Assembly: GCA_030638185.1 (NCBI GenBank)
Contig: DAOWFD010000346.1
Coordinates: 1 to 7,238 of the forward strand
From: Candidatus Aegiribacteria sp.
GTDB lineage: Bacteria; Fermentibacterota; Fermentibacteria; Fermentibacterales; JCC-6
DNA length: 7,238 nt
Direction of reading: 5' to 3'
Positions 1 to 5,690 of this stretch are shown in pieces (the first letter of the stretch is position 1; each line of letters starts with the position of its first letter). Under the pieces are notes generated by a model, which was not told where the DNA came from, ran no database searches, and was given only the letters and a program-made list of their open reading frames with translations. A program made the position numbers and the translations under genes.

Positions 1-171
1 CCATATACGCGTATATTTCCTTACTATTATTTAGGGCATAGTCTTCTGTGGCCGCAACTCTTTTACTCTCAAACACTTACGCGTTACGCTCCGCTGTAAC
101 TAGGAAACTCGGGCTAGGTCTTCAATTTATCTTCCGTCTAGATTGCACTGCATTTCACACTATTACACAAA
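1..171. other. non-coding stretch downstream of the Fic gene
   Basis: I see no convincing coding region, tRNA or T-run terminator in this AT-rich stretch. It contains a perfect 14-bp palindrome, ATATACGCGTATAT, at 3-16, and a short inverted repeat GTTAC-8-GTAAC near 85-102. Neither has a known role that I can name. It lies just after the Fic stop codon, so it holds the 3' end of that transcript. Confidence 0.4.
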
Positions 172-1341
172 TCACGAGCCCATGAAAATGTCCACATACT
201 CTCTGTATATGAATCTTCTGTTGCGGACCTGACCAGTTATTTCCCGAAGGATATCAGCCTTAATAAGACGAGTAACCAGATCATTGGCCGCAGGATAGGA
301 TGTTCCTATTAATTGCTGCACTTCATGAACAGATACTATCGGAACAGTATAGAGTTTTTCTAGAACTCGATGACCATTTCCAGCAGCTCGACCGAATCTA
401 TCAGTAATCAGGTTACGATGCTTCTCCCTTAGGGTGATTATTCGTCTTGCTGTATTCGTTGCCTGAATACTAACCTCTTCGACTCCTTTCAGGAAGAAAG
501 AGAGCCAATCCTCCCAGGTACCTACATCCCGGACTCTCTGAAGTTGATCATAGTACTCGTCACGGTGTTTCTTGAGGTAGAAAGACAGGTATAGCACGGG
601 TTTGCTAAGAACCTTCTTTTCGCAGAGTAGAAATGTTATCAGTAGTCTTCCTACCCTTCCGTTACCATCAAGAAAAGGATGTATCGTCTCGAATTGTGCA
701 TGAGCCAAGCCAATCTTAACAAGCAAAGGCAGACCTGTATCAGAGTAAAGAAACTTCTCAAATTCACTGAGCAGCCTTGGAATTTCGATGGGTGGAGGAG
801 GTATGAATGTAGCCTCTGCGAGTGTGCAGCCCCCCGGACCAATCCAGTTCTGAGTTGTTCGGATATCACCTGGTGTAAGATGTGAACCACGCACTCCATC
901 CAGAAGTATTGAGTGAATTTCACGGATTAGTCGAGTTGATACTGGAAAATCATCAAGCCTTTCCAGACCATAGTTCATCGCATGAACATAATTTACCACT
1001 TCCTCAACATCATGAGGTTGTTCCGGGTTTAATAACCTTGCTTCAGCAGCCAGAACGTCCTGAAGTGAACTCTCGGTACCTTCGATCTGGCTGGATAGAA
1101 CAGCCTCCTTTCGAATGTACATGAACACGAATAGATCAGGATTAGGCAGAGTCAGTATTGATCCATCAAGACGCCCCAGCGCTCGATCAGCTTTTGAAAG
1201 CTGCTCCTGAAGTGAACCTGAGATCCTGATCGGAGGATCTGGCGGTAAAGATTCGGGGATGAAAGCTTTATACCCATGAGACTGTGCAAAGTATTTCCCG
1301 GCTCGATAGAGATTCGATAGTTCATTTGATGAAGATTTCAT
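172..1341 (-). CDS. Fic family protein (class II, predicted AMP-transferase) with C-terminal winged helix
   Basis: Predicted Fic-domain enzyme that would transfer AMP from ATP to a hydroxyl side chain of a protein target in the cytoplasm. The catalytic loop is complete: HPFLDGNGRVGR at about residues 221-232, with His221 as general base and the GNGR anion-binding and Mg-binding part intact. An N-terminal inhibitory helix motif, SSQIEG (about 83-88), fits the (S/T)xxxE(G/N) signature of class II Fic proteins, in which the Glu blocks ATP until the helix moves. The order is Fic N-terminal domain, Fic core, then a winged helix-turn-helix at about 315-371. This order and size resemble SoFic of Shewanella. 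I place the start at the ATG at 1341 (389 aa), which has AAGGA 10 bases upstream. A TTG seven codons earlier is also in frame but has no better site. The gene is transcribed away from an integrase remnant, behind a promoter full of palindromes, so repression by its own winged helix is plausible but inferred. The protein target is unknown. Confidence 0.93.
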   Translation of the reverse strand: MKSSSNELSNLYRAGKYFAQSHGYKAFIPESLPPDPPIRISGSLQEQLSKADRALGRLDGSILTLPNPDLFVFMYIRKEAVLSSQIEGTESSLQDVLAAEARLLNPEQPHDVEEVVNYVHAMNYGLERLDDFPVSTRLIREIHSILLDGVRGSHLTPGDIRTTQNWIGPGGCTLAEATFIPPPPIEIPRLLSEFEKFLYSDTGLPLLVKIGLAHAQFETIHPFLDGNGRVGRLLITFLLCEKKVLSKPVLYLSFYLKKHRDEYYDQLQRVRDVGTWEDWLSFFLKGVEEVSIQATNTARRIITLREKHRNLITDRFGRAAGNGHRVLEKLYTVPIVSVHEVQQLIGTSYPAANDLVTRLIKADILREITGQVRNRRFIYREYVDIFMGS

Positions 1342-1352
1342 ACTACTACTTT

Positions 1353-1440
1353 CCTTTAACAAGATATCTTAAAGGTGAATATATTAAAGGCTGTCCTTAA
1401 TATGAAACAGGTTGCACCTTATGTAAAAGCCTGCCTTTAC
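1353..1440 (-). promoter_or_regulatory. cluster of three imperfect palindromes in the Fic promoter region (putative operators)
   Basis: One half-site, TTAAAGG or its complement CCTTTAA, occurs in six related copies upstream of the Fic gene. Palindrome 1 is CCTTTAA (1353-1359) with TTAAAGG (1369-1375), an exact 7-bp inverted pair around AAGATATCTT, itself a perfect palindrome at 1361-1370. Palindrome 2 is TTAAAGGCTGTCCTTAA (1384-1400). Palindrome 3 is GTAAAAGCCTGCCTTTAC (1423-1440). The positions are read directly. That they are binding sites for a repressor, perhaps the Fic protein's own winged helix, is inference. Confidence 0.5.
1378..1406 (-). promoter_or_regulatory. putative sigma-70-like promoter of the Fic gene
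   Basis: On the minus strand TTCATA (1401-1406) and TATATT (1378-1383) are separated by exactly 17 bases and match the -35 and -10 consensus at 4/6 and 5/6. The 17-base spacer is palindrome 2 itself, a classical repressor position. The predicted start of transcription near 1371 would lie inside palindrome 1. No mapping data are available and the -35 match is modest. Confidence 0.4.
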
Positions 1441-1447
1441 TAACTGA

Positions 1448-1590
1448 AGAAACGGAAATCCTTTGTGATTTCCAAATGGTTTAATTTATGCATCAAAATG
1501 AAGGAAATGTTCTGAAATGGAAACCCCAGAATAGCGAAGACCTTCAACGTCATACAGACATCAAAGGCTTCACCGTCAAAACTGGCTGGC
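1448..1590 (+). pseudogene. decayed 3' end of a large serine integrase gene (outer copy)
   Basis: Only the last 45 or so codons can be recognised, and they are broken. Bases 1469-1489 read FPNGLIY, matching FPDGLEY of the second copy (a hallmark near the C-terminus of large serine recombinases). The frame then meets a stop and shifts. Bases 1522-1590 read NPRIAKTFNVIQTSK and on to ASPSKLAG, matching the end of the second copy almost residue for residue. No catalytic domain, coiled coil or zinc ribbon remains. The match ends at 1590, within the bases that form the 3' end of tRNA-Gln in the second copy, and unrelated sequence follows. I read this as the right end of an outer element whose integrase has decayed. 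Confidence 0.75.
1522..1590 (+). repeat. direct repeat, copy 1 (integrase 3' end plus attachment core)
   Basis: Sixty-nine bases match 3958-4026 in the same orientation with 5 substitutions and no gap, an offset of 2436 bases. The last ten bases, ACTGGCTGGC, are the complement of the tRNA-Gln 3' end (CCA plus discriminator and acceptor bases) in copy 2. After that the two copies diverge completely. This sharp end is the expected border of an attachment core. Confidence 0.85.
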
Positions 1591-1604
1591 CAGCTGTCTG
1601 AGAG

Positions 1605-2001
1605 TTGGAACACTTTTGCTGTATGGTTGCAAGGAATGGCCCAATAAAGGATCTTATAGAGGAGTTCAAAAACACTGCACCATTGCTACCAATCCTGATT
1701 ACGCGAGTCATGAACCTCAATGGGAATATTGTAGATCTAGCGACTCTCTCTTTACATGCCTGTAAGTATTTGGAACAGGGAGAATCATAAAGAAATCTAA
1801 CTCATGCAGAGGTGAAGGAGTTGATTGAGACAGCGTCTTCGGGATTCCACTTTGGGGGCTGGTCACGCGAACATGGGCAGAAATGCTTGGAATGTGAAGA
1901 CCACACCCTTTTCCTGGAAAGTCACTGGAAGGGCCTTAGCCATTGACAAGAATACTGCGCAACAGCACATTAAGAAAGATTCTGTTCTGGATAGACACTG
2001 A
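1605..2001 (+). pseudogene. decayed coding region of unknown origin
   Basis: The stretch looks coding but broken. A TTG-started frame at 1605-1790 gives 61 residues including NGPIKDLIEEFKNTAP. The same frame reopens straight after the TAA stop and runs to a TGA at 1944-1946 with readable protein (THAEVKELIETA, then a Cys-rich CLEC segment). A neighbouring frame from ATG 1873 to TGA 2001 ends ALAIDKNTAQQHIKKDSV. Good protein-like text passing across an in-frame stop and between frames suggests one or two disabled genes, but I recognise no family. The 1605-1790 frame could also be a real small protein. It lies at the left end of the inner element, just after the attachment repeat. Confidence 0.35.
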
Positions 2002-2046
2002 CTATTCATTCACAGAAACCGTAACCGTTTATCGAAGGAGAGGAAG

Positions 2047-3321
2047 ATGAAGAAAGTACAGTCAATTCCTTCTATCCTGATGGCTATTGTTTTAATAGCC
2101 GTTACAACAGGCTTTATAGCCTGCGGGTCACAAGAAGAAGAGATTACACACCAACCGATAACTCTACAGCTAATAGAGTTAATCGAGAACAATCCGGAAA
2201 TAGGGGAGTTATTGGAAGAGTCCATTGCGAAGGCTGAAGAAGCCAATCCCGATCCGGTAACGAACCCGGTTCAGAGTCTGGATGATTACTATGCGTTCAT
2301 AGACAGGGCATCGCAAAGCTTACCCCAGGATATGATCGACTGTTCACCAGAATTATCGATGCGCGACCAGATGCTGCAAGGTATCTGTTACTTCTATTTC
2401 CTGGTAAGCCAACCTTTACCTGAACTGGAAGATAAAGGGCTGTTCTCGAATTCGCTAGAGTACTACGAGCCCTTCGCTTCGTGGCTGCGCGATTTCGCTG
2501 TCGTTCAGGGTCAATACATGGATACCGAAGATTCCTGGGGAGAAGAGGTTTACCAGGAAATATACGCCGACGCGGAATTCGGTCTGCAGGGAGATTGGTA
2601 CGAAAACCCGTCCAATTGGAACACCTTTAACCGATTCTTCTCTAGGTATTTATCCTCGCCTGATGTGCGGCCCATTGCGTCTCCGGACGACACAGCACTA
2701 GTTGTATCGCCAGCGGACTGCGTTCCCCAGGGTGTTTGGAGTATAAATGCCGATTCCGAAATCGAAGTCGAAGCCGGCTTGACGGTTAAACTGCAGACTT
2801 TCTACAGCATCCACGACCTGCTAAAGTCCGATAGCGAATACAGGGATGCCTTTGCAAACGGCGTACTTGCTCATGTATTCCTGAACGTTTACGACTACCA
2901 TCGCTACCACTTCGCTGTAGGAGGGGAGATTGTAGAGAAGGCGATCCTTACAAGGAACGTAGCTCTGGAGGTATCATGGGATGAAGAACAGGGTAAATAC
3001 ATCCCCCTCGATTCCACCGGATGGCAGTTTTCTCAAACCTTGGGTTACGTAATCATAGATACCGGGGAATTCGGGCTGGTAGCACTAATTCCTATGGGTA
3101 TGGCCATGGTATCATCGGTCAATTTCGAAGATAACGTCTCCGTAGGCAATACCTGTGAGAAAGGCGATATGCTTGGTAATTTCCTATTCGGCGGTTCCGA
3201 CTACATAATGCTTTTCCAGGATGAAGCCGGCTTTGAGATCACTGCGCCTATGGAAAACGAAACTGAGTATAAGCATATCCTTATGGGCGAGGAATACGGT
3301 CGAATGGGAAGTGTAGAATAA
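2047..3321 (+). CDS. predicted lipoprotein of the phosphatidylserine decarboxylase superfamily (PsiD-like layout)
   Basis: Likely a pyruvoyl-dependent decarboxylase exported and anchored as a lipoprotein. Residues 1-26 form a lipoprotein signal: MKK, a hydrophobic stretch, then GFIAC with Cys26 as the lipidation site. About 35-200 resembles the PSDC N-terminal domain found ahead of soluble decarboxylases, ending in NWNTFNRFF and RPIASPDD. The catalytic domain follows: SPADC (221-225) where the family has SPADG, DYHRYH (283-288) with both conserved histidines, a KGDMLGNF stretch and FGGS (381-384). Self-cleavage before Ser384 would leave a 41-residue alpha chain carrying the pyruvoyl group. 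The Asp, His and Ser needed for cleavage all seem present, so it is probably active. The PSDC domain and GGS form point to the branch that includes fungal tryptophan decarboxylase PsiD, so the substrate may be an amino acid rather than phosphatidylserine. AAGGAG lies 6 bases before the ATG. It stands alone in a degraded element, with no terminator clearly visible. The family call is firm, the substrate unknown. Confidence 0.85.
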   Translation: MKKVQSIPSILMAIVLIAVTTGFIACGSQEEEITHQPITLQLIELIENNPEIGELLEESIAKAEEANPDPVTNPVQSLDDYYAFIDRASQSLPQDMIDCSPELSMRDQMLQGICYFYFLVSQPLPELEDKGLFSNSLEYYEPFASWLRDFAVVQGQYMDTEDSWGEEVYQEIYADAEFGLQGDWYENPSNWNTFNRFFSRYLSSPDVRPIASPDDTALVVSPADCVPQGVWSINADSEIEVEAGLTVKLQTFYSIHDLLKSDSEYRDAFANGVLAHVFLNVYDYHRYHFAVGGEIVEKAILTRNVALEVSWDEEQGKYIPLDSTGWQFSQTLGYVIIDTGEFGLVALIPMGMAMVSSVNFEDNVSVGNTCEKGDMLGNFLFGGSDYIMLFQDEAGFEITAPMENETEYKHILMGEEYGRMGSVE

Positions 3322-3352
3322 ACTAAAACTCTTCACTAGAATCTGCACTAGC

Positions 3353-3425
3353 GGTGCTGGATCTGACAATCTGACATTTTCGTTTCCAGTATATCCTGAA
3401 ATGTAAGATTGTCAAACCCGGCACC
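3353..3425. repeat. imperfect inverted repeat with 27-bp arms
   Basis: The left arm, 3353-3379, and the right arm, 3399-3425, are complementary at 23 of 27 positions, with an exact 9-bp core TGACAATCT (3364-3372) against AGATTGTCA (3406-3414). The 19-base loop is 3380-3398. It begins 32 bases after the lipoprotein stop codon and ends about 30 bases before recognisable integrase sequence. There is no T-run after it, so it is not a standard rho-independent terminator. It could be a transcript-end hairpin, a palindromic repeat element, or the scar of an insertion that replaced the front of the integrase. Confidence 0.6.
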
Positions 3426-3456
3426 CATCTCTGTGTGTTACATAATATCATGCAAT

Positions 3457-4050
3457 CTTTACTATCACTGCTGCAAGAAAGGATGCATGTCAGTCAGTAT
3501 TCGTAAGGAACAACTTGAGATAGAGTTCATCAACCTCCCTGAATCCCTCGTTCCAACACATGACTTCCTCCGCTACTTCAAGGAAATCGTCATGAATGTC
3601 TGGGAGACAAAGCAGAAGGAACTTACCAGGAGGATCTCGGAACTCCAATCCCACCTCTCTGATCTCCGCCATCACCGTTCCAGAATCATCAACGCCTTTC
3701 TCCATGAACAATCCATTACACAGGATGTCTATGAAGAGGAACTTGCAGCGGTAACAGAGGAGATAACTACCACTCAGAATGAGATCTCAGGATTACAGGA
3801 TCATAACCTTGATATCGATCGATTATTCAATGCCAGCGCATGGGTCCTTCGTAACTCTTCGAACACCTGGGTAAGTGCCGATCTGGAGGGCAAACAGAGG
3901 CTACAGCAAGCCCTGTTTCCTGATGGTTTGGAGTACTCTATGGAAGAGGGTTATTCGAACCCCAGAATAGCGAAGGCCTTCAACGTTATAGAGGCGTCAA
4001 AGGCTTCACCGTCAAAACTGGCTGGCGGGCAGGGATTCGAACCCCAATAA
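3457..4050 (+). pseudogene. large serine integrase, C-terminal remnant (inner copy)
   Basis: About 198 codons remain of a protein normally near 500 residues. Recognisable from the start are the end of the zinc ribbon, LYYHCCKKGC, then SVSIRKEQLE, which is typical of large serine recombinases. A long coiled coil of about 80 residues follows (KQKELTRRISELQSHL onward), then the closing FPDGLEY segment and NPRIAKAFNVIEASK. The N-terminal resolvase domain with the catalytic serine and the DNA-binding recombinase domain are missing, so it cannot recombine. The frame is open back to 3400, but bases 3400-3456 do not look like integrase. A TTG at 3409 would be an artificial start. The gene ends GQGFEPQ-stop at 3' bases that are the antisense of the tRNA-Gln T-arm, the usual sign of an integrase gene abutting its own tRNA attachment site. 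Confidence 0.85.
3958..4026 (+). repeat. direct repeat, copy 2 (integrase 3' end plus attachment core)
   Basis: This is the second copy of the 69-base repeat, 2436 bases after the first. Here the final bases 4019-4026 belong to the 3' end of the tRNA-Gln gene and the sequence continues into the tRNA body. Copy 1 leaves the shared sequence at this point. Confidence 0.85.
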
Positions 4051-4092
4051 ACGGAACCAGAATCCGTTGTCCTGCCGTTGGACGACCCGCCA
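4019..4092 (-). tRNA. tRNA-Gln (anticodon CUG)
   Basis: A complete cloverleaf can be folded by eye in 74 bases, including an encoded CCA. The acceptor stem is TGGCGGG with CCCGCCA, the D stem GTCC/GGAC with a 7-base loop, and the anticodon stem ACGGA/TCCGT around loop TTCTGGT, so the anticodon is CTG reading CAG codons. The variable loop is TTAT. The T arm has the standard loop TTCGAAT, with two G-U pairs at the outer end of its stem. The first pair U1-A72 and discriminator G73 agree with the identity elements of bacterial tRNA-Gln. The gene is intact although an element abuts its 3' end. Bases 4019-4050 also code, on the other strand, for the last codons of the integrase remnant. Confidence 0.96.
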
Positions 4093-4103
4093 GCGGAGCC
4101 GAA

Positions 4104-4133
4104 ATTATAGGTCTTCAACGTCAGTCGTGTCAA
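4104..4133 (-). promoter_or_regulatory. consensus sigma-70 promoter of tRNA-Gln
   Basis: The minus strand reads TTGACA at 4128-4133 and TATAAT at 4104-4109, both perfect matches to consensus, with an 18-base spacer. Transcription would start near 4097, about five bases before the mature tRNA 5' end. The promoter begins 12 bases after the stop codon of the upstream gene, leaving no space for a hairpin terminator between them. Confidence 0.85.
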
Positions 4134-4145
4134 GAAGTAAAGCAG

Positions 4146-5657
4146 TTATCTTATAACAACTACATTCTCTGTTAAGACCGTATTATCAATCCGTACCGAT
4201 ATTCGATAAACTCCTTCAGGCAGAGATGAAAGGTCAGCACTCAGGCAGCCTTCTCCGGATTCATAGATGCTTACATCGATTTTCCTGCCTGCTGTATCGT
4301 AAACCGATATGTCATGAACATTACCACTATATGATATCGATACGATTCCAGATGAAGGATTCGGGCTTACCAGAATTGCCTGTTCAGTATTAATACTGCC
4401 TTCAATACCCTGCGGAGTATGATTGGGGAAGATATCCGTCCATTCGATCCATTCGGGAATCTGCTTGTACGAAGGAGTTGATAATGTGGCAAAGGCCAGA
4501 CCAAATTTCAACTGCTCGGGCATGAATATCATTGTCTGGATAGTTCCACCTGACCCTGGAGTCGCCGGCCATCCGACCGCTTCCATGAAATTCCACAGTC
4601 TTTCAAGTGTAACATCAGGGTTCGTCGTAAGTGAATCCATGAGATAGCTGTAGCGGTAACATCCCACCGGTGGTATGAGTACCCTGTGGTGATTCGTGAG
4701 AATCATCCTGCAAGGGGCAATATAAGGCTCGTCTTCGGAATATCTGAAGGCGTATCCGTTGAGGTTGTTCACCTCAACCACCACGGAAGCTGAGTCCTGT
4801 CCGGCAAGAGTCCTGTTCGCTACAACATGGATATCGTAGGAGTTGCACCTGTTCCATTCGGTAAGGGCATCCTTCATGTCCTGTACGTCGCATGAGCCGC
4901 TGCCGTTGAAATTTTCATCCGAAAGGCCCAGAGACAGGGCCATGCATATTGGAATGAATGGAGGGGTGTAATTAGAGGTTCCCTGATTGTTGCCCATATT
5001 AAGACAGGCGCTGATTCCAGACTCGTTCATTCCGGAAAGACAGCCCGCGAATCCGGGGAATCCCACTGATATGCAGTCCTGGCCCGTTTCGGGATCGAAG
5101 GTTATCAGGAGATTATTCTCAAGAATCGAACCGCCTGTGTCCACATAGTAATCAAGATTGCGGGATACTGCTGGTGCGCTGTTCAGTTCCGGGTCACTCG
5201 TGGTTGCGCTGTTCCAGGCGCTGACGCTGGTGCAGAGGAATTGGTTCATTCCCGGGAGTGCCGACAGATCCGGAGTTGCAGATACTACACAAATATCTAT
5301 GTAATCCATATTTCTTCCCAGGGGAACCGAATAGATGCTGACAGTATCGGAAATACCGCTGACAATCCCCTGGGAGTAATCAATGAATTCGGGGGGTATG
5401 TCGAAATACACCAGGAAAAACACTCTGGCGCCTTCGTAGTTGGATACACCTCCGACCATCTCCAGAACATATTCGTGGAAAAAGTCGCTTATATCCGGAC
5501 CCAGAAGATATCCGTGGGCATAGCCCATCTCGGACCAGGTTCCCCAGAGATTAAGTATTTTGATATCACCAAAGTATTCTATCGAACCGTTCACGTTCTC
5601 CGCTTGAAGTGGAGCTGCGATGTAAAGACACAGTAAAACCAATAGTATGGTTTTCAT
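4146..5657 (-). CDS. secreted Ntn-hydrolase, peptidase C45/acyltransferase-like, with type IX sorting domain
   Basis: Predicted exported amide hydrolase or acyltransferase of the N-terminal-nucleophile fold. Residues 1-19 are a signal peptide ending LQA. The opening GTWSEMGYAHGYLLG (39-53) is the usual start of C45-like proteins. The likely nucleophile is Cys142 in FLCTSVSAW, followed by SRNLDYY (165-171), GFPGFAGCLSGMNESGIS (199-216) and TNHH (321-324), in the order expected for C45 and related acid-amide hydrolases. Activation would need cleavage just before Cys142. The last 75 residues form a Por/type IX C-terminal sorting domain: SPNPSSG (431-437), SVYDTAGRKI (451-460), SLPEGVYRISV (478-488), ending VVVIR. 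This predicts passage of the outer membrane and surface attachment or release. The ATG at 5657 has GGAG 8 bases upstream. It lies 33 bases after the transglutaminase-fold gene and is probably its operon partner. The substrate is unknown; relatives act on penicillin side chains, N-acylethanolamines or bile salts. Confidence 0.82.
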   Translation of the reverse strand: MKTILLVLLCLYIAAPLQAENVNGSIEYFGDIKILNLWGTWSEMGYAHGYLLGPDISDFFHEYVLEMVGGVSNYEGARVFFLVYFDIPPEFIDYSQGIVSGISDTVSIYSVPLGRNMDYIDICVVSATPDLSALPGMNQFLCTSVSAWNSATTSDPELNSAPAVSRNLDYYVDTGGSILENNLLITFDPETGQDCISVGFPGFAGCLSGMNESGISACLNMGNNQGTSNYTPPFIPICMALSLGLSDENFNGSGSCDVQDMKDALTEWNRCNSYDIHVVANRTLAGQDSASVVVEVNNLNGYAFRYSEDEPYIAPCRMILTNHHRVLIPPVGCYRYSYLMDSLTTNPDVTLERLWNFMEAVGWPATPGSGGTIQTMIFMPEQLKFGLAFATLSTPSYKQIPEWIEWTDIFPNHTPQGIEGSINTEQAILVSPNPSSGIVSISYSGNVHDISVYDTAGRKIDVSIYESGEGCLSADLSSLPEGVYRISVRIDNTVLTENVVVIR

Positions 5658-5690
5658 GGGGCATTCTCCAATCGATAAAGACTGATTCTA

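Larger units (their letters stand above)
1591..4026. mobile_element. putative degenerate integrative element inserted at tRNA-Gln
   Basis: This 2.4-kb unit is bounded on the left by copy 1 and on the right by copy 2 of the repeated integrase end. It lies directly at the 3' end of tRNA-Gln, a common target of integrases. It holds decayed coding DNA (1605-2001), an intact predicted lipoprotein decarboxylase gene (2047-3321), a large inverted repeat (3353-3425) and an integrase lacking its catalytic half (3457-4050). With no intact integrase it cannot excise on its own. The boundaries are inferred from the repeat and no empty site was compared. Confidence 0.5.

Noticed and set aside
1342..1362. 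Seven-codon extension of the Fic protein to a TTG start
   Set aside because: The ATG at 1341 has an AAGGA site at an acceptable distance. The TTG would sit inside palindrome 1 and close to the predicted transcription start.
1943..1971. TTGACA followed 17 bases later by CACATT as a promoter for the lipoprotein gene
   Set aside because: The -10 matches consensus at only 3 of 6 positions and lies inside decayed coding DNA, too weak to annotate.
3353..3425. Integron attC site or rho-independent terminator
   Set aside because: No GTTRRRY/RYYYAAC core sites at the arm ends and no T-run after the hairpin.
3409..3456. N-terminal extension of the integrase frame from a TTG start
   Set aside because: The bases lie inside or beside the inverted repeat, encode nothing like an integrase, and there is no ribosome binding site.
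3951..4133. 60-residue minus-strand frame containing SNGRTTDSGSVYWGSNPCPP
   Set aside because: It is the tRNA-Gln gene read as protein, a well-known artefact.
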